This document shows positions 52,598 through 62,963 of a DNA stretch of 64,000 nucleotides, one piece after another. Position 1 is the stretch's first letter, and each line of letters opens with the position of its first letter. This DNA comes from Saccharicrinis aurantiacus (GTDB lineage Bacteria; Bacteroidota; Bacteroidia; Bacteroidales; Marinilabiliaceae), in contig NZ_LYBV02000013.1 of NCBI RefSeq assembly GCF_001660705.2, positions 62,001 through 126,000 of the forward strand, written 5' to 3'. The position numbers and the translations under genes were made by a program. Below the pieces are notes generated by a model. It did not search any database. It saw nothing but the letters and a program-made list of their open reading frames with translations, and was not told the origin of the DNA.

Positions 52598-54073
52598 ATG
52601 AAAATTAAAAATCTACTCATTGTTATTTTCATTGCTTTTAGCATGATTTCAACAGCTCAACCACCAGGAAGTGGTTGGACAAATGTATTTGCCGATGAAT
52701 TTAGTGGTTCGTCGTTAAATACAAGTATTTGGACACCTAGAACTAATGGCGTTTTCGTTACCGATCATTTAACCGTTGGAGGAGGTGTGTTAACTATAAA
52801 GAATACGTATACCTCTAATGGTGAAATTAAAGGTGGTTGGGTTGGCTCAAATACTAAATTCTCAGGCAATAATAAGTATGGATATTACGAAGCACGAATC
52901 CGTGTTAACGGTTGGAATCAGGGATCTATCTGGCCAACTTGGTGGATATGGGGCGGTAATTGGCGTAATGGAGGACCAGCACCTTCAGCAACCGAATTTG
53001 ATTTAATGGAGTACAGTGGTTTTGCATCTAAGTACTATAATAATCATGCTACAACTTCGCACCATTATAGAGCAAAAGCTCAAATTAATGGAAAATCTCA
53101 TGCAACTGTATCTTATGCAAATACACAAAACCGGGATTGTTTTAATTGGCATGTTTGGGGAATGCTTTGGACTCCAACCGAGGTATCTTTTTATTATGAT
53201 GGGGTAAAATATTTCTCTTCTGATCAACCAGGAGATGCAGCTCTTGAAGATGTTCCGATGCAGTTACTTCTATCTAGTAGTCCGCACACTGTAAATGCTG
53301 ATCCTGAACAACCGGATCATCCTGTGCCAGCCAATGCTGCTCAAAAAGGACAAAATTTGCCTACTTTTCAGATTGATTGGGTTCGTGTTCATAGAGGTGG
53401 AACCGTTGATAATGGAACATCTAATCAAAAGGTTTCCCTAAAGAATATGAATAAATATGTATCATCAGAAGATGGATTAAAAGCAGTAAACTGTAATAGA
53501 ACATCGGTTGGTGACTGGGAAAAATTTGAATGGATTACTACCTCAGACAACAAAACTGCCTTTAAAGGAAGTAATGGGAAATATTTATCATCAGAAGATG
53601 GATTGCAATCAATGACCTGTAGTCGTTCTACTATAGGAGATTGGGAAAAATTTACGGTTGAACATTTAGGAAATCAGGTTTATGCCATAAAAGGTAATAA
53701 TGGTTTATACGTAAGTTCAGAAAATGGAACAAAGGCAATGATGTGTAATAGGAGCACCGCTGGAGATTGGGAAAAATTTGCAGTTACATGGGGTTTAAAA
53801 AATGCGAGTATGGTAACGGGTGAAATAGAACAAAAAGAAGAACAGAAAGCTTTAAAGCTGTTTCCTAATCCTGCATCCAATCAAATTACAATTAATGTAC
53901 CGAGCGAGGATCAGGATTGTATTATAAAATTATTCGATTCTCATGGACGAATCATTCGTAGTATGAGTATTCCTACTAATACGGATTATGTTGAGGATAT
54001 TAGCGAATTAGAAAAGGGTTTGTATTTTATTCAGGCAACTGGACTAAAAATACAGAAGTTGGTGGTTAAGTAG
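52598..54073 (+). CDS. GH16 family glycoside hydrolase with fascin-like module and T9SS sorting domain
   Basis: A secreted endo-acting galactanase, probably agarase or porphyranase type. The start MKIKNLLIVIFIAFSMISTAQ gives a signal peptide. The catalytic GH16 domain spans about 25-268, with WNQGSIWPTWWIWGG and the catalytic motif TEFDLMEYSG (Glu133, Asp135, Glu138, E-x-D-x-x-E form). Three repeats of about 42 residues follow (about 278-400), each with YVSSEDG/YLSSEDG and ending GDWEKF, resembling a fascin-like beta-trefoil. The last about 75 residues (LKLFPNPASNQITI to LKIQKLVVK) form a type A T9SS sorting domain, so the enzyme should pass through PorU/PorV. Confidence 0.92.
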   Translation: MKIKNLLIVIFIAFSMISTAQPPGSGWTNVFADEFSGSSLNTSIWTPRTNGVFVTDHLTVGGGVLTIKNTYTSNGEIKGGWVGSNTKFSGNNKYGYYEARIRVNGWNQGSIWPTWWIWGGNWRNGGPAPSATEFDLMEYSGFASKYYNNHATTSHHYRAKAQINGKSHATVSYANTQNRDCFNWHVWGMLWTPTEVSFYYDGVKYFSSDQPGDAALEDVPMQLLLSSSPHTVNADPEQPDHPVPANAAQKGQNLPTFQIDWVRVHRGGTVDNGTSNQKVSLKNMNKYVSSEDGLKAVNCNRTSVGDWEKFEWITTSDNKTAFKGSNGKYLSSEDGLQSMTCSRSTIGDWEKFTVEHLGNQVYAIKGNNGLYVSSENGTKAMMCNRSTAGDWEKFAVTWGLKNASMVTGEIEQKEEQKALKLFPNPASNQITINVPSEDQDCIIKLFDSHGRIIRSMSIPTNTDYVEDISELEKGLYFIQATGLKIQKLVVK

Positions 54074-54165
54074 TTTTAGTTTTTAGCGAAACTGGACTAA
54101 ATGAACTTTAGTATTAGTGCTTGATAATTTATTGAGTAATTTAATATTAGACAGTTCGGATTTTT

Positions 54166-54197
54166 AGGTCCCTCTTTTTACTGAGGGACCTATTTTT
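54166..54197. terminator. Bidirectional terminator between GH16 and second sulfatase genes
   Basis: AGGTCCCTC (54166-54174) pairs with GAGGGACCT (54183-54191). A T-run follows on the plus strand; on the minus strand A-rich plus-strand sequence is lacking but a T-rich stretch precedes, so it is strongest for the GH16 gene. Confidence 0.8.
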
Positions 54198-54198
54198 T

Positions 54199-55713
54199 CT
54201 AATTTTTTATTGCTTTAAGTTTTGCTCTCATTTCAGTAACAATTTCAGCATTATCCTTAGCAATATTATTTTGCTCTGCTGGGTCAGCTTCAACATCAAA
54301 TAATTGATCTTCATTTACCATTCCGCTTTCAATACCTTTAGCATTAGCAATCCAATCGGCTTTTCTTTTAGTTGCAGGAATAAATTTCCATTTACCCATT
54401 CTTAGGCCAGGATTGTAGCAATCCTCTAACATTACAGATTTACCTTTAGTAGTTTTCCCTAAAAAAGCATCTATTTGATTTTCACCATCCGGTGAAGCAC
54501 CATTCTCAAGATTTTGGTTTAATAAAGAAGCTAAAGAAGCATAAATATCTACATGACTTAAAAGGGCATTGCTTGTGCTCGGTTTAACAGTACCAGGCCA
54601 ATAAGTAATTGTTGGTACGCGTGTACCGGCTTCATAGGTGCTGTATTTTCCACCTCTGTATGCACCACCGGGCTTATGACCACCTAAAAGTTCAACACTC
54701 TGGTCGGCATAGCCATCATCAAGTATTGGGCCATTATCACTTGAGAAAATAATTAAAGTATTTTCAGCAATTCCTAATTCTTCAAGGTATTTCACAATCT
54801 CTCCCGTACACCAATCCATTTGAGCAATAGCATCGCCTCGTACACCCATTGAGCTTTTTCCTAAGAACTTTTCGTTTGGCATGCGCGGAACGTGTATATC
54901 ATGATATGCATAATATAAAAAGAAAGGATTTTCTTTATTATCCTTGATAAATGATTTGGCCTTTTTATCCAATACAAATGGCATTTCTTCATCGTTCCAA
55001 ATGGCAGACTCACCACCATGCATAAAACCAATTCGGCTCATACCATTGGTTATGGTTCCGCTATGTTGTGGGTCGGCCAGCTGCTTCACTAATTCAGGGT
55101 TGCTTTTTCCTGTTGGCCAATCTCCAACCTGAGAATCATAACTAACCGTAATCGGATCATTAGGATCTAAGCCCACTACTTTATAATCTTCTAGGTAAAC
55201 AGAAGGCACTCTATCTCCGGTTGCAGGAACTAAGAAACTGTAATCAAAACCTATTTCAAGAGGTCCAGGTTTAACTTCTTCATTCCAGTTTAACTGACCA
55301 TTTCCTAAACCAAGGTGCCACTTACCAACAACGCCAGTGGTATAACCTGCCTTTTTAAACATATCGGGCATGGTTTCAGAATCTGGATTAATCAGTAATG
55401 GCGCGTCACCTTCTAATACAGCGGCATTAATTCTAAAAGCATATTCGCCAGTTAATAATGAGTAACGAGATGGTGTACACGTTGATGAACCACAATGTGC
55501 ATCTGTAAAACGAACACCATTGGCAGCCATTGCATCTAAATTAGGCGTTTTTACTCCTGTAGCTCCATAGCATCCAATGTCGCCATATCCTAAGTCATCT
55601 ACATAAATGATAATTACATTAGGTTTTTTAGCCACTTTTTTAGTAGCTGAATTCTGACAAGCAGACATAATAAGAACTATGGCTGCAAGCTTAATCATAC
55701 TTATTAATTTCAT
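54199..55713 (-). CDS. Sulfatase lipoprotein, formylglycine-dependent (S1 family)
   Basis: A second desulfating enzyme of the galactan locus. It has 504 residues with a lipoprotein signal (IKLAAIVLIMSACQNSATKK). PNVIIIYVDDLGYGDIGCYG near residue 31 holds the metal-binding Asp pair, SSTCTPSRYSLLTGEY carries the formylglycine Cys79, GKWHLGLGNGQ is near 135, and IIFSSDNGPILDDGYADQSVELLGGHKPGG near 322 is followed by YRGGKYSTYEAGTRVPTI. All core motifs are present. It differs from the sulfatase at 50158 in being lipid-anchored, so the two probably attack different sulfate positions or act in different compartments. Confidence 0.93.
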   Translation of the reverse strand: MKLISMIKLAAIVLIMSACQNSATKKVAKKPNVIIIYVDDLGYGDIGCYGATGVKTPNLDAMAANGVRFTDAHCGSSTCTPSRYSLLTGEYAFRINAAVLEGDAPLLINPDSETMPDMFKKAGYTTGVVGKWHLGLGNGQLNWNEEVKPGPLEIGFDYSFLVPATGDRVPSVYLEDYKVVGLDPNDPITVSYDSQVGDWPTGKSNPELVKQLADPQHSGTITNGMSRIGFMHGGESAIWNDEEMPFVLDKKAKSFIKDNKENPFFLYYAYHDIHVPRMPNEKFLGKSSMGVRGDAIAQMDWCTGEIVKYLEELGIAENTLIIFSSDNGPILDDGYADQSVELLGGHKPGGAYRGGKYSTYEAGTRVPTITYWPGTVKPSTSNALLSHVDIYASLASLLNQNLENGASPDGENQIDAFLGKTTKGKSVMLEDCYNPGLRMGKWKFIPATKRKADWIANAKGIESGMVNEDQLFDVEADPAEQNNIAKDNAEIVTEMRAKLKAIKN

Positions 55714-56215
55714 ATGTATAGTTTGTTATAAATACGTATTTATTACACAAAACAAGTTTAATAAAAACGCACAAACTGAATAAGTGAAATATACATTTTA
55801 TGTAAGGGGGTGTTTTTTAATAATGCGCAGTTTTAAGATGTTTTGATTGATTTGTTCAGCATTGTCTAGTTAAAAACGATACTATTTTTATTGATATCTT
55901 GGTAGTCAACACAACCTAAAATTGCACAAAAATAGTAATGGCTATTTCTATCATTATTATTGATAGTTCTAGAGCACTTTAAAGCTAAATAGTCTGTAAT
56001 AAAAGTGTATTTTCAAACACCACCCTTGTAATAATAGATTTGCACCCCCTGTTATCATTTACACACTTTTACTATGCTTATTTACAGCTTAGGTATCTGA
56101 ATCATTCGTTATACATTTGATTATTGGTTTGTAATAAAAACGAGAACGAAATGAACGTTTATTTTAAAGTGTTTAAATGGAGCGTTCGCTGATCATAAAA
56201 AATAAATTTTTGTAT
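55714..56215. other. Divergent regulatory spacer between sulfatase and GH117 gene
   Basis: About 500 bp without a gene. It has a 16-bp word TTGTCTAGTTAAAAAC at 55862-55877 that recurs at 61998-62013, inverted repeats such as AAATAG/CTATTT (55930-55947), and a TAGATTTG box at 56035-56042 that fits TAnnTTTG and is a possible GH117 promoter. Confidence 0.5.
55862..55877. promoter_or_regulatory. Shared 16-bp word, copy 1 (possible operator)
   Basis: TTGTCTAGTTAAAAAC, identical to 61998-62013. Each copy lies in the spacer before a plus-strand catabolic gene (GH117; enoyl-CoA hydratase). An operator role is a hypothesis. Confidence 0.4.
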
Positions 56216-57433
56216 ATGAAGAAATCACTAATTGTATTAGCGTCTGTATTAACCTTAGGTATGGTTTCGTGTAACCACGCAGATGAGAAAAAGACTTGCT
56301 GCTCTGAAGATAAATATTCAAATATTAGCGATGCTAAATTGGATAAGTTAGGGATAACAGATAAAAACCATTTGAGTGCAGCATCTAAAAGAGCTTTAGA
56401 TTGGCCCGAGAGAACTAATGATTGGTACATGGAGTTTGAGGTTTTTGATTTAAAGGGTGATTTAGCTTATGAAGAGGGCGTGGTGCGCAGAGACCCAAGT
56501 GCTATAATAAAAGAAGACGGAAAATATTTTATTTGGTATACCCGAAGTACTGGTAAAGTTGATGGATTTGCCGGAGATATTGATAATGATAAAGTATTCC
56601 CGTGGGATAGATGTGATATTTGGTATGCTACTTCTGATGATGGTATCACTTGGAAGGAAGAAGGCCCAGCTGTAAAACGTGGAGAAAAAGGTGCTTACGA
56701 TGACCGTTCAGTATTTACAGTTGAGATTATGAAATGGGAAGATAAGTTCTACTTATGCTACCAAACCGTTAAGTCGCCTTATAACGTGCGTGTTAAAAAC
56801 CAGGTTGGTTTAGCATGGGCTGATTCTCCAAGAGGACCTTGGACAAAATCTAAAGAACCTATTTTAAGTCCTGCTGATAATGGTGTTTGGAAAGGAACTA
56901 CTCAAAATCGCTTTTTAGTAGAGAAAAAAGGAGATTTCGATAGTCATAAAGTACACGATCCTTGTATTCTTCCTTTTAATGGGAAGTTCTATTTATATTA
57001 TAAAGGAGAGCAAATGGGAGAAGAAATTACTTGGGGTGGTCGTCAAATTCGTCATGGTGTTGCTATAGCAGATAAACCAGAAGGACCTTATGTGAAATCA
57101 CCTTACAACCCAATTAGTAATAGTGGACACGAAATTTGTGTTTGGAAACAAGATGGTGGAATTGCTGCACTTATAACAACCGATGGACCAGAAAGAAATA
57201 CAGTGCAATGGTCGCCAGATGGAATTAACTTCGAAATAAAAGCAGCTATTAAAGGGGCACCTCATGCCATTGGCTTAAATAGAACTGCAGATACTAAAAA
57301 GCATCCAACTGAAATTTTACGTTGGGGTGTAACGCATGAGTATAAAAATTACAATTGGCAATATATAAGAGGATTTAGATCAAGAGCTTTAAAAAATCAC
57401 ACTGCAATTGGAGAGTCAGGAAGTGATGAGTAA
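56216..57433 (+). CDS. GH117 family glycoside hydrolase (alpha-1,3-(3,6-anhydro)-L-galactosidase)
   Basis: Predicted to remove 3,6-anhydro-L-galactose from the non-reducing end of neoagaro-oligosaccharides. The start [21 protein letters not shown] gives a lipoprotein signal; codons further upstream are not part of it. In 405 residues, the five-bladed propeller residues are Asp93 ([10 protein letters not shown]), Asp248 ([10 protein letters not shown]) and His305 (NSGHEICVW), matching the spacing of the Asp, Asp and His catalytic residues in Zobellia Ahg[20 protein letters not shown] near 130 is typical. With GH16 and two sulfatases it forms a red-algal galactan locus. A terminator follows. 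Confidence 0.9.
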   Translation: MKKSLIVLASVLTLGMVSCNHADEKKTCCSEDKYSNISDAKLDKLGITDKNHLSAASKRALDWPERTNDWYMEFEVFDLKGDLAYEEGVVRRDPSAIIKEDGKYFIWYTRSTGKVDGFAGDIDNDKVFPWDRCDIWYATSDDGITWKEEGPAVKRGEKGAYDDRSVFTVEIMKWEDKFYLCYQTVKSPYNVRVKNQVGLAWADSPRGPWTKSKEPILSPADNGVWKGTTQNRFLVEKKGDFDSHKVHDPCILPFNGKFYLYYKGEQMGEEITWGGRQIRHGVAIADKPEGPYVKSPYNPISNSGHEICVWKQDGGIAALITTDGPERNTVQWSPDGINFEIKAAIKGAPHAIGLNRTADTKKHPTEILRWGVTHEYKNYNWQYIRGFRSRALKNHTAIGESGSDE

Positions 57434-57455
57434 CATAGATTAGTTTTGTGATAAG

Positions 57456-57482
57456 AAAGGGAGCATTATGTTCCCTTTTTTT
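57456..57482 (+). terminator. Rho-independent terminator of the GH117 gene
   Basis: GGGAGC (57459-57464) pairs with GTTCCC (57470-57475), flanked by AAA/TTT, then T7. Confidence 0.8.
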
Positions 57483-57560
57483 GGCTTAATATAATTGTTG
57501 TTAAATGATACTTTAATAAAACCTACTTGCAGGGAGGTTGTAGAACTAAAATTGAGAGAG

Positions 57561-59453
57561 ATGAAGTTTATTACAAATATTAGTATCGGTAAAAGATTAA
57601 ATATAGTGTTAGGAAGTACTGTAATAATATGCTTTCTATTACTTGGAGCCTTTATTCAAACCAAACAAAAAGAACAGCTATATCAGAATACAGATTCATT
57701 TATGAATCAACAGGCCGATGATTTAAGAGAATTATTAGTTCGGCAAACAATAGCTAATCAATATGCTTTAAGCAGCACTTTCAAGTCCGCGTTAAGTAAA
57801 TTGAACTATTTATCTTTGTTGACCATTGATGAATCAATTGTAGAATCAATTGATGCTATTGATTGCGAGTCTCAAGAGAAGTTCTCATGTTCAATCCCAA
57901 TGGTTAGTATTAATCATAAACCATTATTGGGAGATACCATTTTTGCATACCAAGTTAAAGAAGCTACCTATGGTTACACCCGTTTCTATCAAAAAGCAGA
58001 TAACGGATATGTTTGTGTTTCTACTAATATATTACGGGAGGATGGAAAACCTGATATTGGTAAATTTATTCGAAATGATTCGGAACTCATAAAAGTAATT
58101 GAAACAGGTACCTATTCTTCAAGTAAAGAATTACATAATGGAGAGTGGTATATGACAGCTAATAAGGGTATATACCTGCATGGTAAAATTATAGGTATGC
58201 TTACATCGGCAGTAAAAGAAAAAGACTTAGAGTTTTTAACAAATTCGTTTGGAAGAAGAAAGTACTTAAATAAGGGCTTTCCATCATTATTAAATTCCGA
58301 TGGGACTTATATTATTCATCCAACTGAGAAACAGCAAAATATTGCAGACTCAGAGTTATATAAGCTCATAAAAGGAAGAGATTCAAAAGAAAGCAAAGTA
58401 TCTTTTATTGTAAAGGGAGATGAGCAAATTGTGTACTACCGTTATGTTGATATTATTGATGCTTACATACTCGTAAACATATTTGGTAGTAGTATTTCAG
58501 AGTCAGTATCTGCCATCAGAAATACTTTACTGATTGCAGTATTGGTTATCATGGTTCTATTTTTAATGGTAAACCGATTTATAGCTAATTCTATTACAAA
58601 ACCTTTGGGTAACGTAGTGCAATTTGCACAGCAAGTAGCAGGTGGTGACTTAACGCAAAATATTAATTTGGCTCAAGCCGATGAGGTAGGAGAACTAGCA
58701 AATGCGTTAAATGCAATGACTACAAAAGTAAAGAGTGTAGTTACCGAAATTGGAGAGAGTAGTAATAATGTAGCCTCAGCAAGTTCACAACTAACAGCAA
58801 CTTCTGTTCAGTTATCTGGAGGTGCCAATAGTCAAGCCGCTTCAGTTGAAGAGGTAGTTTCTACCATGGATGAAATGTTATCAAGCATTCAAGAAAATAC
58901 TTATAACTCGAATAAAACTGCTGAGATAGCAAAAGAAGCCTCTGGTAAAGTAGATGAACTCAGTCATAAAACGAGCGACGCAATGGAAGCTTCTGTTGAG
59001 ATATCGAAACATACTTCTGTGATAAATAATATTGCCATGCAAACAAATATATTAGCCTTGAATGCTGCAGTAGAAGCTGCTAGAGCAGGACAATACGGAA
59101 AAGGATTTGCCGTTGTTGCTAACGAGGTGCGCAAGCTAGCTGATGTGAGTAAGCAGGCTGGGGGTGAAATTAATACCCTATCGGGCGATAGTCTTGCGCT
59201 TACTTCCGCCACAAAAGAACAAATGGCGAGTATGGTTTCTAGTTTAGATAAAGCCAATGAATTAATTGAGGGAAACCATCAAGCCATTAAAGAACAGCAG
59301 CGAGGGATTGAGCAAGTAAACAATGTAGTAACAGAATTAAGTAGTATTGCTACTCAAACAGCTAGCTCAAGTGAAGAAGTGTCTGCAAGTTCTGAAGCTT
59401 TAACAGAACAAGCTCAGAACTTACAGAGACTTATTCAATTTTTTAAGGTATAG
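57561..59453 (+). CDS. Methyl-accepting chemotaxis protein, periplasmic-sensor type
   Basis: A transmembrane chemoreceptor. The start [14 protein letters not shown] is preferred, with GAGAGAG just upstream. Of 630 residues there are a first TM (about 12-30, [18 protein letters not shown]), a periplasmic Cache-like domain (about 40-320), a second TM (about 325-345), a HAMP domain ([20 protein letters not shown]), and a signalling domain with the hairpin [32 protein letters not shown] near 515. The ligand is unknown; the place directly after the galactan locus suggests a sugar-related cue, by inference only. It is convergent with a second chemoreceptor. Confidence 0.93.
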   Translation: MKFITNISIGKRLNIVLGSTVIICFLLLGAFIQTKQKEQLYQNTDSFMNQQADDLRELLVRQTIANQYALSSTFKSALSKLNYLSLLTIDESIVESIDAIDCESQEKFSCSIPMVSINHKPLLGDTIFAYQVKEATYGYTRFYQKADNGYVCVSTNILREDGKPDIGKFIRNDSELIKVIETGTYSSSKELHNGEWYMTANKGIYLHGKIIGMLTSAVKEKDLEFLTNSFGRRKYLNKGFPSLLNSDGTYIIHPTEKQQNIADSELYKLIKGRDSKESKVSFIVKGDEQIVYYRYVDIIDAYILVNIFGSSISESVSAIRNTLLIAVLVIMVLFLMVNRFIANSITKPLGNVVQFAQQVAGGDLTQNINLAQADEVGELANALNAMTTKVKSVVTEIGESSNNVASASSQLTATSVQLSGGANSQAASVEEVVSTMDEMLSSIQENTYNSNKTAEIAKEASGKVDELSHKTSDAMEASVEISKHTSVINNIAMQTNILALNAAVEAARAGQYGKGFAVVANEVRKLADVSKQAGGEINTLSGDSLALTSATKEQMASMVSSLDKANELIEGNHQAIKEQQRGIEQVNNVVTELSSIATQTASSSEEVSASSEALTEQAQNLQRLIQFFKV

Positions 59454-59487
59454 GATATTCCTAGGTTAAGGTATTGTGGTTAAAGAT

Positions 59488-59517
59488 TCCTGAGTATATT
59501 CTACTTAGGATTTTTTT
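59488..59517 (+). terminator. Rho-independent terminator of the first chemoreceptor gene
   Basis: TCCTGAGTA (59488-59496) pairs with TACTTAGGA (59502-59510), one G-T, followed by T7. The hairpin overlaps the end of the convergent gene. Confidence 0.75.
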
Positions 59518-60631
59518 ATTTGTATTGATATTCTTTTACTACTGAAGATAGTTGCTTCGCAAAATCAAGCATCGAACGCGATGAAGCATTTAACTCTTCA
59601 CTTGACGCAGCGTTCTGTTGAATTACAGAATTCATTTCTTGAATAGCAGAATTAATCTGATTTGCTCCCGATGACATTTCTACACTACTTGCGGCTACCT
59701 CAGTTACTAACTCAGTAGATTTTGAAGTTTTCTCATTGAGTATCTCAATATCGCTCATAACTTCATTAATAGAAGTTACACCTTCTTTTGCCAAACGTGT
59801 TATTAATTCAGCAGATTGATTCGATTCTGTAGCAAGGTCTCTAACTTCGTTGGCTACAACTGAGAATCCTTTTCCAGCACTTCCTGCTCTTGTTGCTTCA
59901 ATGGCAGCATTGAGAGCCAGAATGTTTGTTTCATCTGCTATTGTAGAGATTTTAGATACTTCACTAAAAATAGAATCCATTAAAGCTACAGTTTTGGCAA
60001 CCTTTGTGTGCGATACCTTTAGCTGTTCATACGATATTAGAGAAATATCCTTTGTTTCGTTGGCATTTTCTGAGTTTGTTTGAATACTAGTGGTCATTTC
60101 TTCGATGGATGTAGAAATCTCTTCGATACCACTGGCTTGCTCAGAAGCTCCAGTGCTAATTGTATTAGCACTGGAGCTAATTTGTGTACTCGAGTTGAGT
60201 ATGTTATCAGAACCTTCATCCAATTGATTGATTAACTCTTTATTATTTTTTAAGAGCTCTTCAATGGCAATCATTATATTCTTTATTTCATACTTTTCGT
60301 TTCTATACTTATCGTCAATTTCCACTAATAAGTCCTTATTACTCATCTTTTGAATAATAGATGTAACATGGGTAATTGGATCTTTCACCCTTTTTGCGAG
60401 TATGACATAGCTATAAATAACGGAAAAACCTGATACAGGAACACCCCATGTAAGGTGCATTAATCCTTGCATACCAATTGTATAGCAAACATTGGCAATT
60501 ATTGTAATGGTAATAAAAATAATAGTGCCTATGTAAAGAATAAAAGTATTCTTAAATAATTTGTAAACTATTAGCCAAACACATGCTGCTGATAAATTAA
60601 TAGCAGTTAAGCCTAAAAGAAAAGTATTCAT
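59516..60631 (-). CDS. Methyl-accepting chemotaxis protein without periplasmic domain
   Basis: A 371-residue receptor with two or three closely spaced N-terminal helices (about 2-23, 29-50, 58-80) and almost no periplasmic loop, then a cytoplasmic signalling domain. The tip is [33 protein letters not shown] near 245. There is no canonical HAMP; a short helical linker (about 85-140) joins membrane and signalling parts. It may sense membrane state or an internal signal, or pair with the upstream unknown protein. It lies 11 bp downstream of that gene (60643-61692), so the two form an operon. Confidence 0.9.
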   Translation of the reverse strand: MNTFLLGLTAINLSAACVWLIVYKLFKNTFILYIGTIIFITITIIANVCYTIGMQGLMHLTWGVPVSGFSVIYSYVILAKRVKDPITHVTSIIQKMSNKDLLVEIDDKYRNEKYEIKNIMIAIEELLKNNKELINQLDEGSDNILNSSTQISSSANTISTGASEQASGIEEISTSIEEMTTSIQTNSENANETKDISLISYEQLKVSHTKVAKTVALMDSIFSEVSKISTIADETNILALNAAIEATRAGSAGKGFSVVANEVRDLATESNQSAELITRLAKEGVTSINEVMSDIEILNEKTSKSTELVTEVAASSVEMSSGANQINSAIQEMNSVIQQNAASSEELNASSRSMLDFAKQLSSVVKEYQYK

Positions 60632-60642
60632 ATTTATTAAAA

Positions 60643-61692
60643 TTATAAGGTTTTATATGTAAATAGCAGAGCCAAAAGCAAAGATGTATTAAGGGTTAAT
60701 TTCAAGTTTAGGTTTAATAATAGTAAAACTTTTTCCTCAAATATTTTTTGCAATGTTCTGTGTTTAGCTGCACCCCCAGTAAGGAAAATCTCTGCTCCGT
60801 TTTGAAGTTCTCGGGGAAGCAACTTAATGGCCTTTGTAGTAATATAGCCATAAAGGCCTCTTAAATTAGCTTTTGGTTTCTTGTCAGAATCTTGAATTAA
60901 AGTATTCACCTCTGAAGTTTGACAATTTACTAAGTTTTTTAAAATTGGATTATCTCTACCAACACCTGCTGCGCCACGAGATATATCTTTAGTGTTATTT
61001 ATTTCTTTTGTTATATCAGCAAGAAAAACAAGGTAATCAATACCTGAAGAAAAATCACCTTGTTTAACAATGTGGTATTTTTCATTATGTAATATATGTT
61101 TACTAAAACCACTTCCAAAGTCAACACTAAGTTTAAAGTTATGTTTTGTCGTTTCTATAGATTTTAATTCTGGTTTCTGTTTTTTAGTAACCACCTCTGT
61201 GTTAAGGCTAGTAAGTAAAGGTTTTAATATAAATGAGCTTGGACCTTTAGGCATTCTTAAAATCCAATGGTCCTCAAGGCATACAATTTTTACCTTATTC
61301 TTTACAGCTTCGTTTTCTAATTTGTGTATTTTCTCCTTTGCATCAGGCATAGTAACAGGCCCTTTAAGTAATGCGCCTTTCATTGATTTTATATAGCTGC
61401 AACATAGCGTTATTAGACTATCTTTTTTGTTTAAGTCTAAAACTTTAGTATGTGATGCCAAAAGACTGCTAAATATCTCTAAATTAATAGAAATATAATT
61501 CAGAGCCCATGCAAATTCAGAAGGTACAAGTAAAGAGTTTCTTAATAAGGTAATTCTTTCCGTAATTAAACTTCGTGTTGCTTTAAGTTTGATAGACGAT
61601 GCACTGATTAAAGCTTCCCCACTTTGGGCAGAGTCCTTGTAGAACAATCTGAAATTCTCGTATGCGAGATTCCTCTTGTTTGGGTTGTTCAT
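60643..61692 (-). CDS. Unrecognised protein with partial ASKHA-like motifs, in operon with a chemoreceptor
   Basis: A 349-residue soluble protein not assigned to a family. The N-terminal half (1-185) is helical. The C-terminal part contains [17 protein letters not shown] with Asp191, similar to the phosphate-1 loop of actin-like ATPases, and [20 protein letters not shown] with Gly306, similar to their adenosine loop. The distance between the two is shorter than in full actin-like kinases, so the fold may be reduced or the likeness may be chance. It is cotranscribed with the chemoreceptor at 59516 (11-bp gap), suggesting a signalling partner. Confidence 0.55.
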   Translation of the reverse strand: MNNPNKRNLAYENFRLFYKDSAQSGEALISASSIKLKATRSLITERITLLRNSLLVPSEFAWALNYISINLEIFSSLLASHTKVLDLNKKDSLITLCCSYIKSMKGALLKGPVTMPDAKEKIHKLENEAVKNKVKIVCLEDHWILRMPKGPSSFILKPLLTSLNTEVVTKKQKPELKSIETTKHNFKLSVDFGSGFSKHILHNEKYHIVKQGDFSSGIDYLVFLADITKEINNTKDISRGAAGVGRDNPILKNLVNCQTSEVNTLIQDSDKKPKANLRGLYGYITTKAIKLLPRELQNGAEIFLTGGAAKHRTLQKIFEEKVLLLLNLNLKLTLNTSLLLALLFTYKTL

Positions 61693-62175
61693 AATTATGA
61701 AAAAGTGAGTTTAAAGTTGATGTTTGTATTAGTTACAAATATTAAACAGTGTTTTAAAAGAATAAATCTTCACTTATTTACTTTGTGCAAGTATACTGTT
61801 TGTTAAATATAATGTTTGTTAAAAAAGTATGTTGTATAACATGTAAATCGACATATTAACAAATGGGTTAATGATGTTGTTTTTCTTAATTTACTGAATG
61901 CTAAGTGATAGATGTAGTTATTGAGTATGTGATTGCTGAAATGTATTTAATCCTGCAATACAATGATTAATGTACTGTTAACCTCAATGTCTGATCGTTG
62001 TCTAGTTAAAAACTGTACATAAATTCACATCGATTTATACTTAGTTATCAAAAAGGGCATCTTTCCAATGTATTTACCACTCATATTTATAGTGATTTAT
62101 AGATAATTTTACTTTATATAATTTCATATATGAAACATTGATTTATATGTGATTGTAATTCTAAATCCCAAAATA
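61693..62175. other. Divergent spacer upstream of the enoyl-CoA hydratase gene
   Basis: About 480 bp, no gene seen. It has an 11-bp direct repeat TGTTTGTTAAA at 61797-61807 and 61813-61823, an interrupted palindrome ATGTT-GTAT-AACAT at 61829-61842, and the 16-bp word TTGTCTAGTTAAAAAC at 61998-62013 shared with 55862-55877. Confidence 0.5.
61998..62013. promoter_or_regulatory. Shared 16-bp word, copy 2 (possible operator)
   Basis: TTGTCTAGTTAAAAAC, identical to 55862-55877, about 165 bp before the enoyl-CoA hydratase start. Confidence 0.4.
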
Positions 62176-62949
62176 ATGGATCAGGTAATATCATTAGAGA
62201 TAAAAGAAAGAGTAGGTTATATTATAATTAACCGACCCAAAGCCAATTGTTACGAAATTAATTTTCATAAACAGTTATTGAGTTGCATAGAAGAAGCCAT
62301 ACAAGATGACAATATTAAAGCAATCGTTTTAAAAAGTGCGCTTGATAAATTCTTTTGTGCAGGTGCAGATGTGAAAGTATTTCAACAAAATAGTGTAGAT
62401 GAAAATAAGCTGATGGTTGAGTATGCTAAAAAAGTGGCCAACTTATTACATACTAGCAAAAAAATAACCATTGCATCTATTGCGGGTCATGCTCTTGGAG
62501 GAGGACTTGAATTAGCTATGGCATGTGACATACGTTTGGCCTCTGAAGGGAACTACTTTTTGGGTTTACCAGAAATTAAATTGGGCTTAATGCCAGGTAA
62601 TGGAGGTTCGCAATATTTAATTCGTTTGATTGGGGCAGGTAAGGCTTTAGAATTATTAATAAGCGGAGATAACTTATCTCCTGCCAAAGCATTTGAATTA
62701 GGGCTGGTTAATCATCTGCTTAAGCAAAATACTTTTGAGGAAGAAGTACATGCTTTTGCTAAAAAAATTGCAGATGGACCATTGGAAGCCATAGCGGCAG
62801 TGAAGCAGAGTGTGCAAAAGGGAATAGAATTATCCTTAGAAGAGGGCTTGCAATTAGAATCGAAGCTAGTTGATACATTATATGATACTGACGATGCTAG
62901 AGAAGGTAGTTTGGCATTTGTTGAAAAGAGGAATCCAAATTTTAAATAA
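62176..62949 (+). CDS. Enoyl-CoA hydratase/isomerase family protein
   Basis: A crotonase-fold enzyme, probably adding water to a 2-enoyl-CoA. ATG at 62176 ([20 protein letters not shown]) is preferred; a GTG nine codons upstream is possible. In 257 residues the oxyanion-hole sites are [11 protein letters not shown] near 62 and [15 protein letters not shown] near 108-122, and [18 protein letters not shown] near 135 includes the second catalytic Glu, so hydratase activity is likely. It lies 14 bp before an aldehyde dehydrogenase gene on the same strand. The pathway is unclear; fatty or short-chain acyl-CoA are both possible. Confidence 0.88.
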   Translation: MDQVISLEIKERVGYIIINRPKANCYEINFHKQLLSCIEEAIQDDNIKAIVLKSALDKFFCAGADVKVFQQNSVDENKLMVEYAKKVANLLHTSKKITIASIAGHALGGGLELAMACDIRLASEGNYFLGLPEIKLGLMPGNGGSQYLIRLIGAGKALELLISGDNLSPAKAFELGLVNHLLKQNTFEEEVHAFAKKIADGPLEAIAAVKQSVQKGIELSLEEGLQLESKLVDTLYDTDDAREGSLAFVEKRNPNFK

Positions 62950-62963
62950 TAGAATTTACGGCT

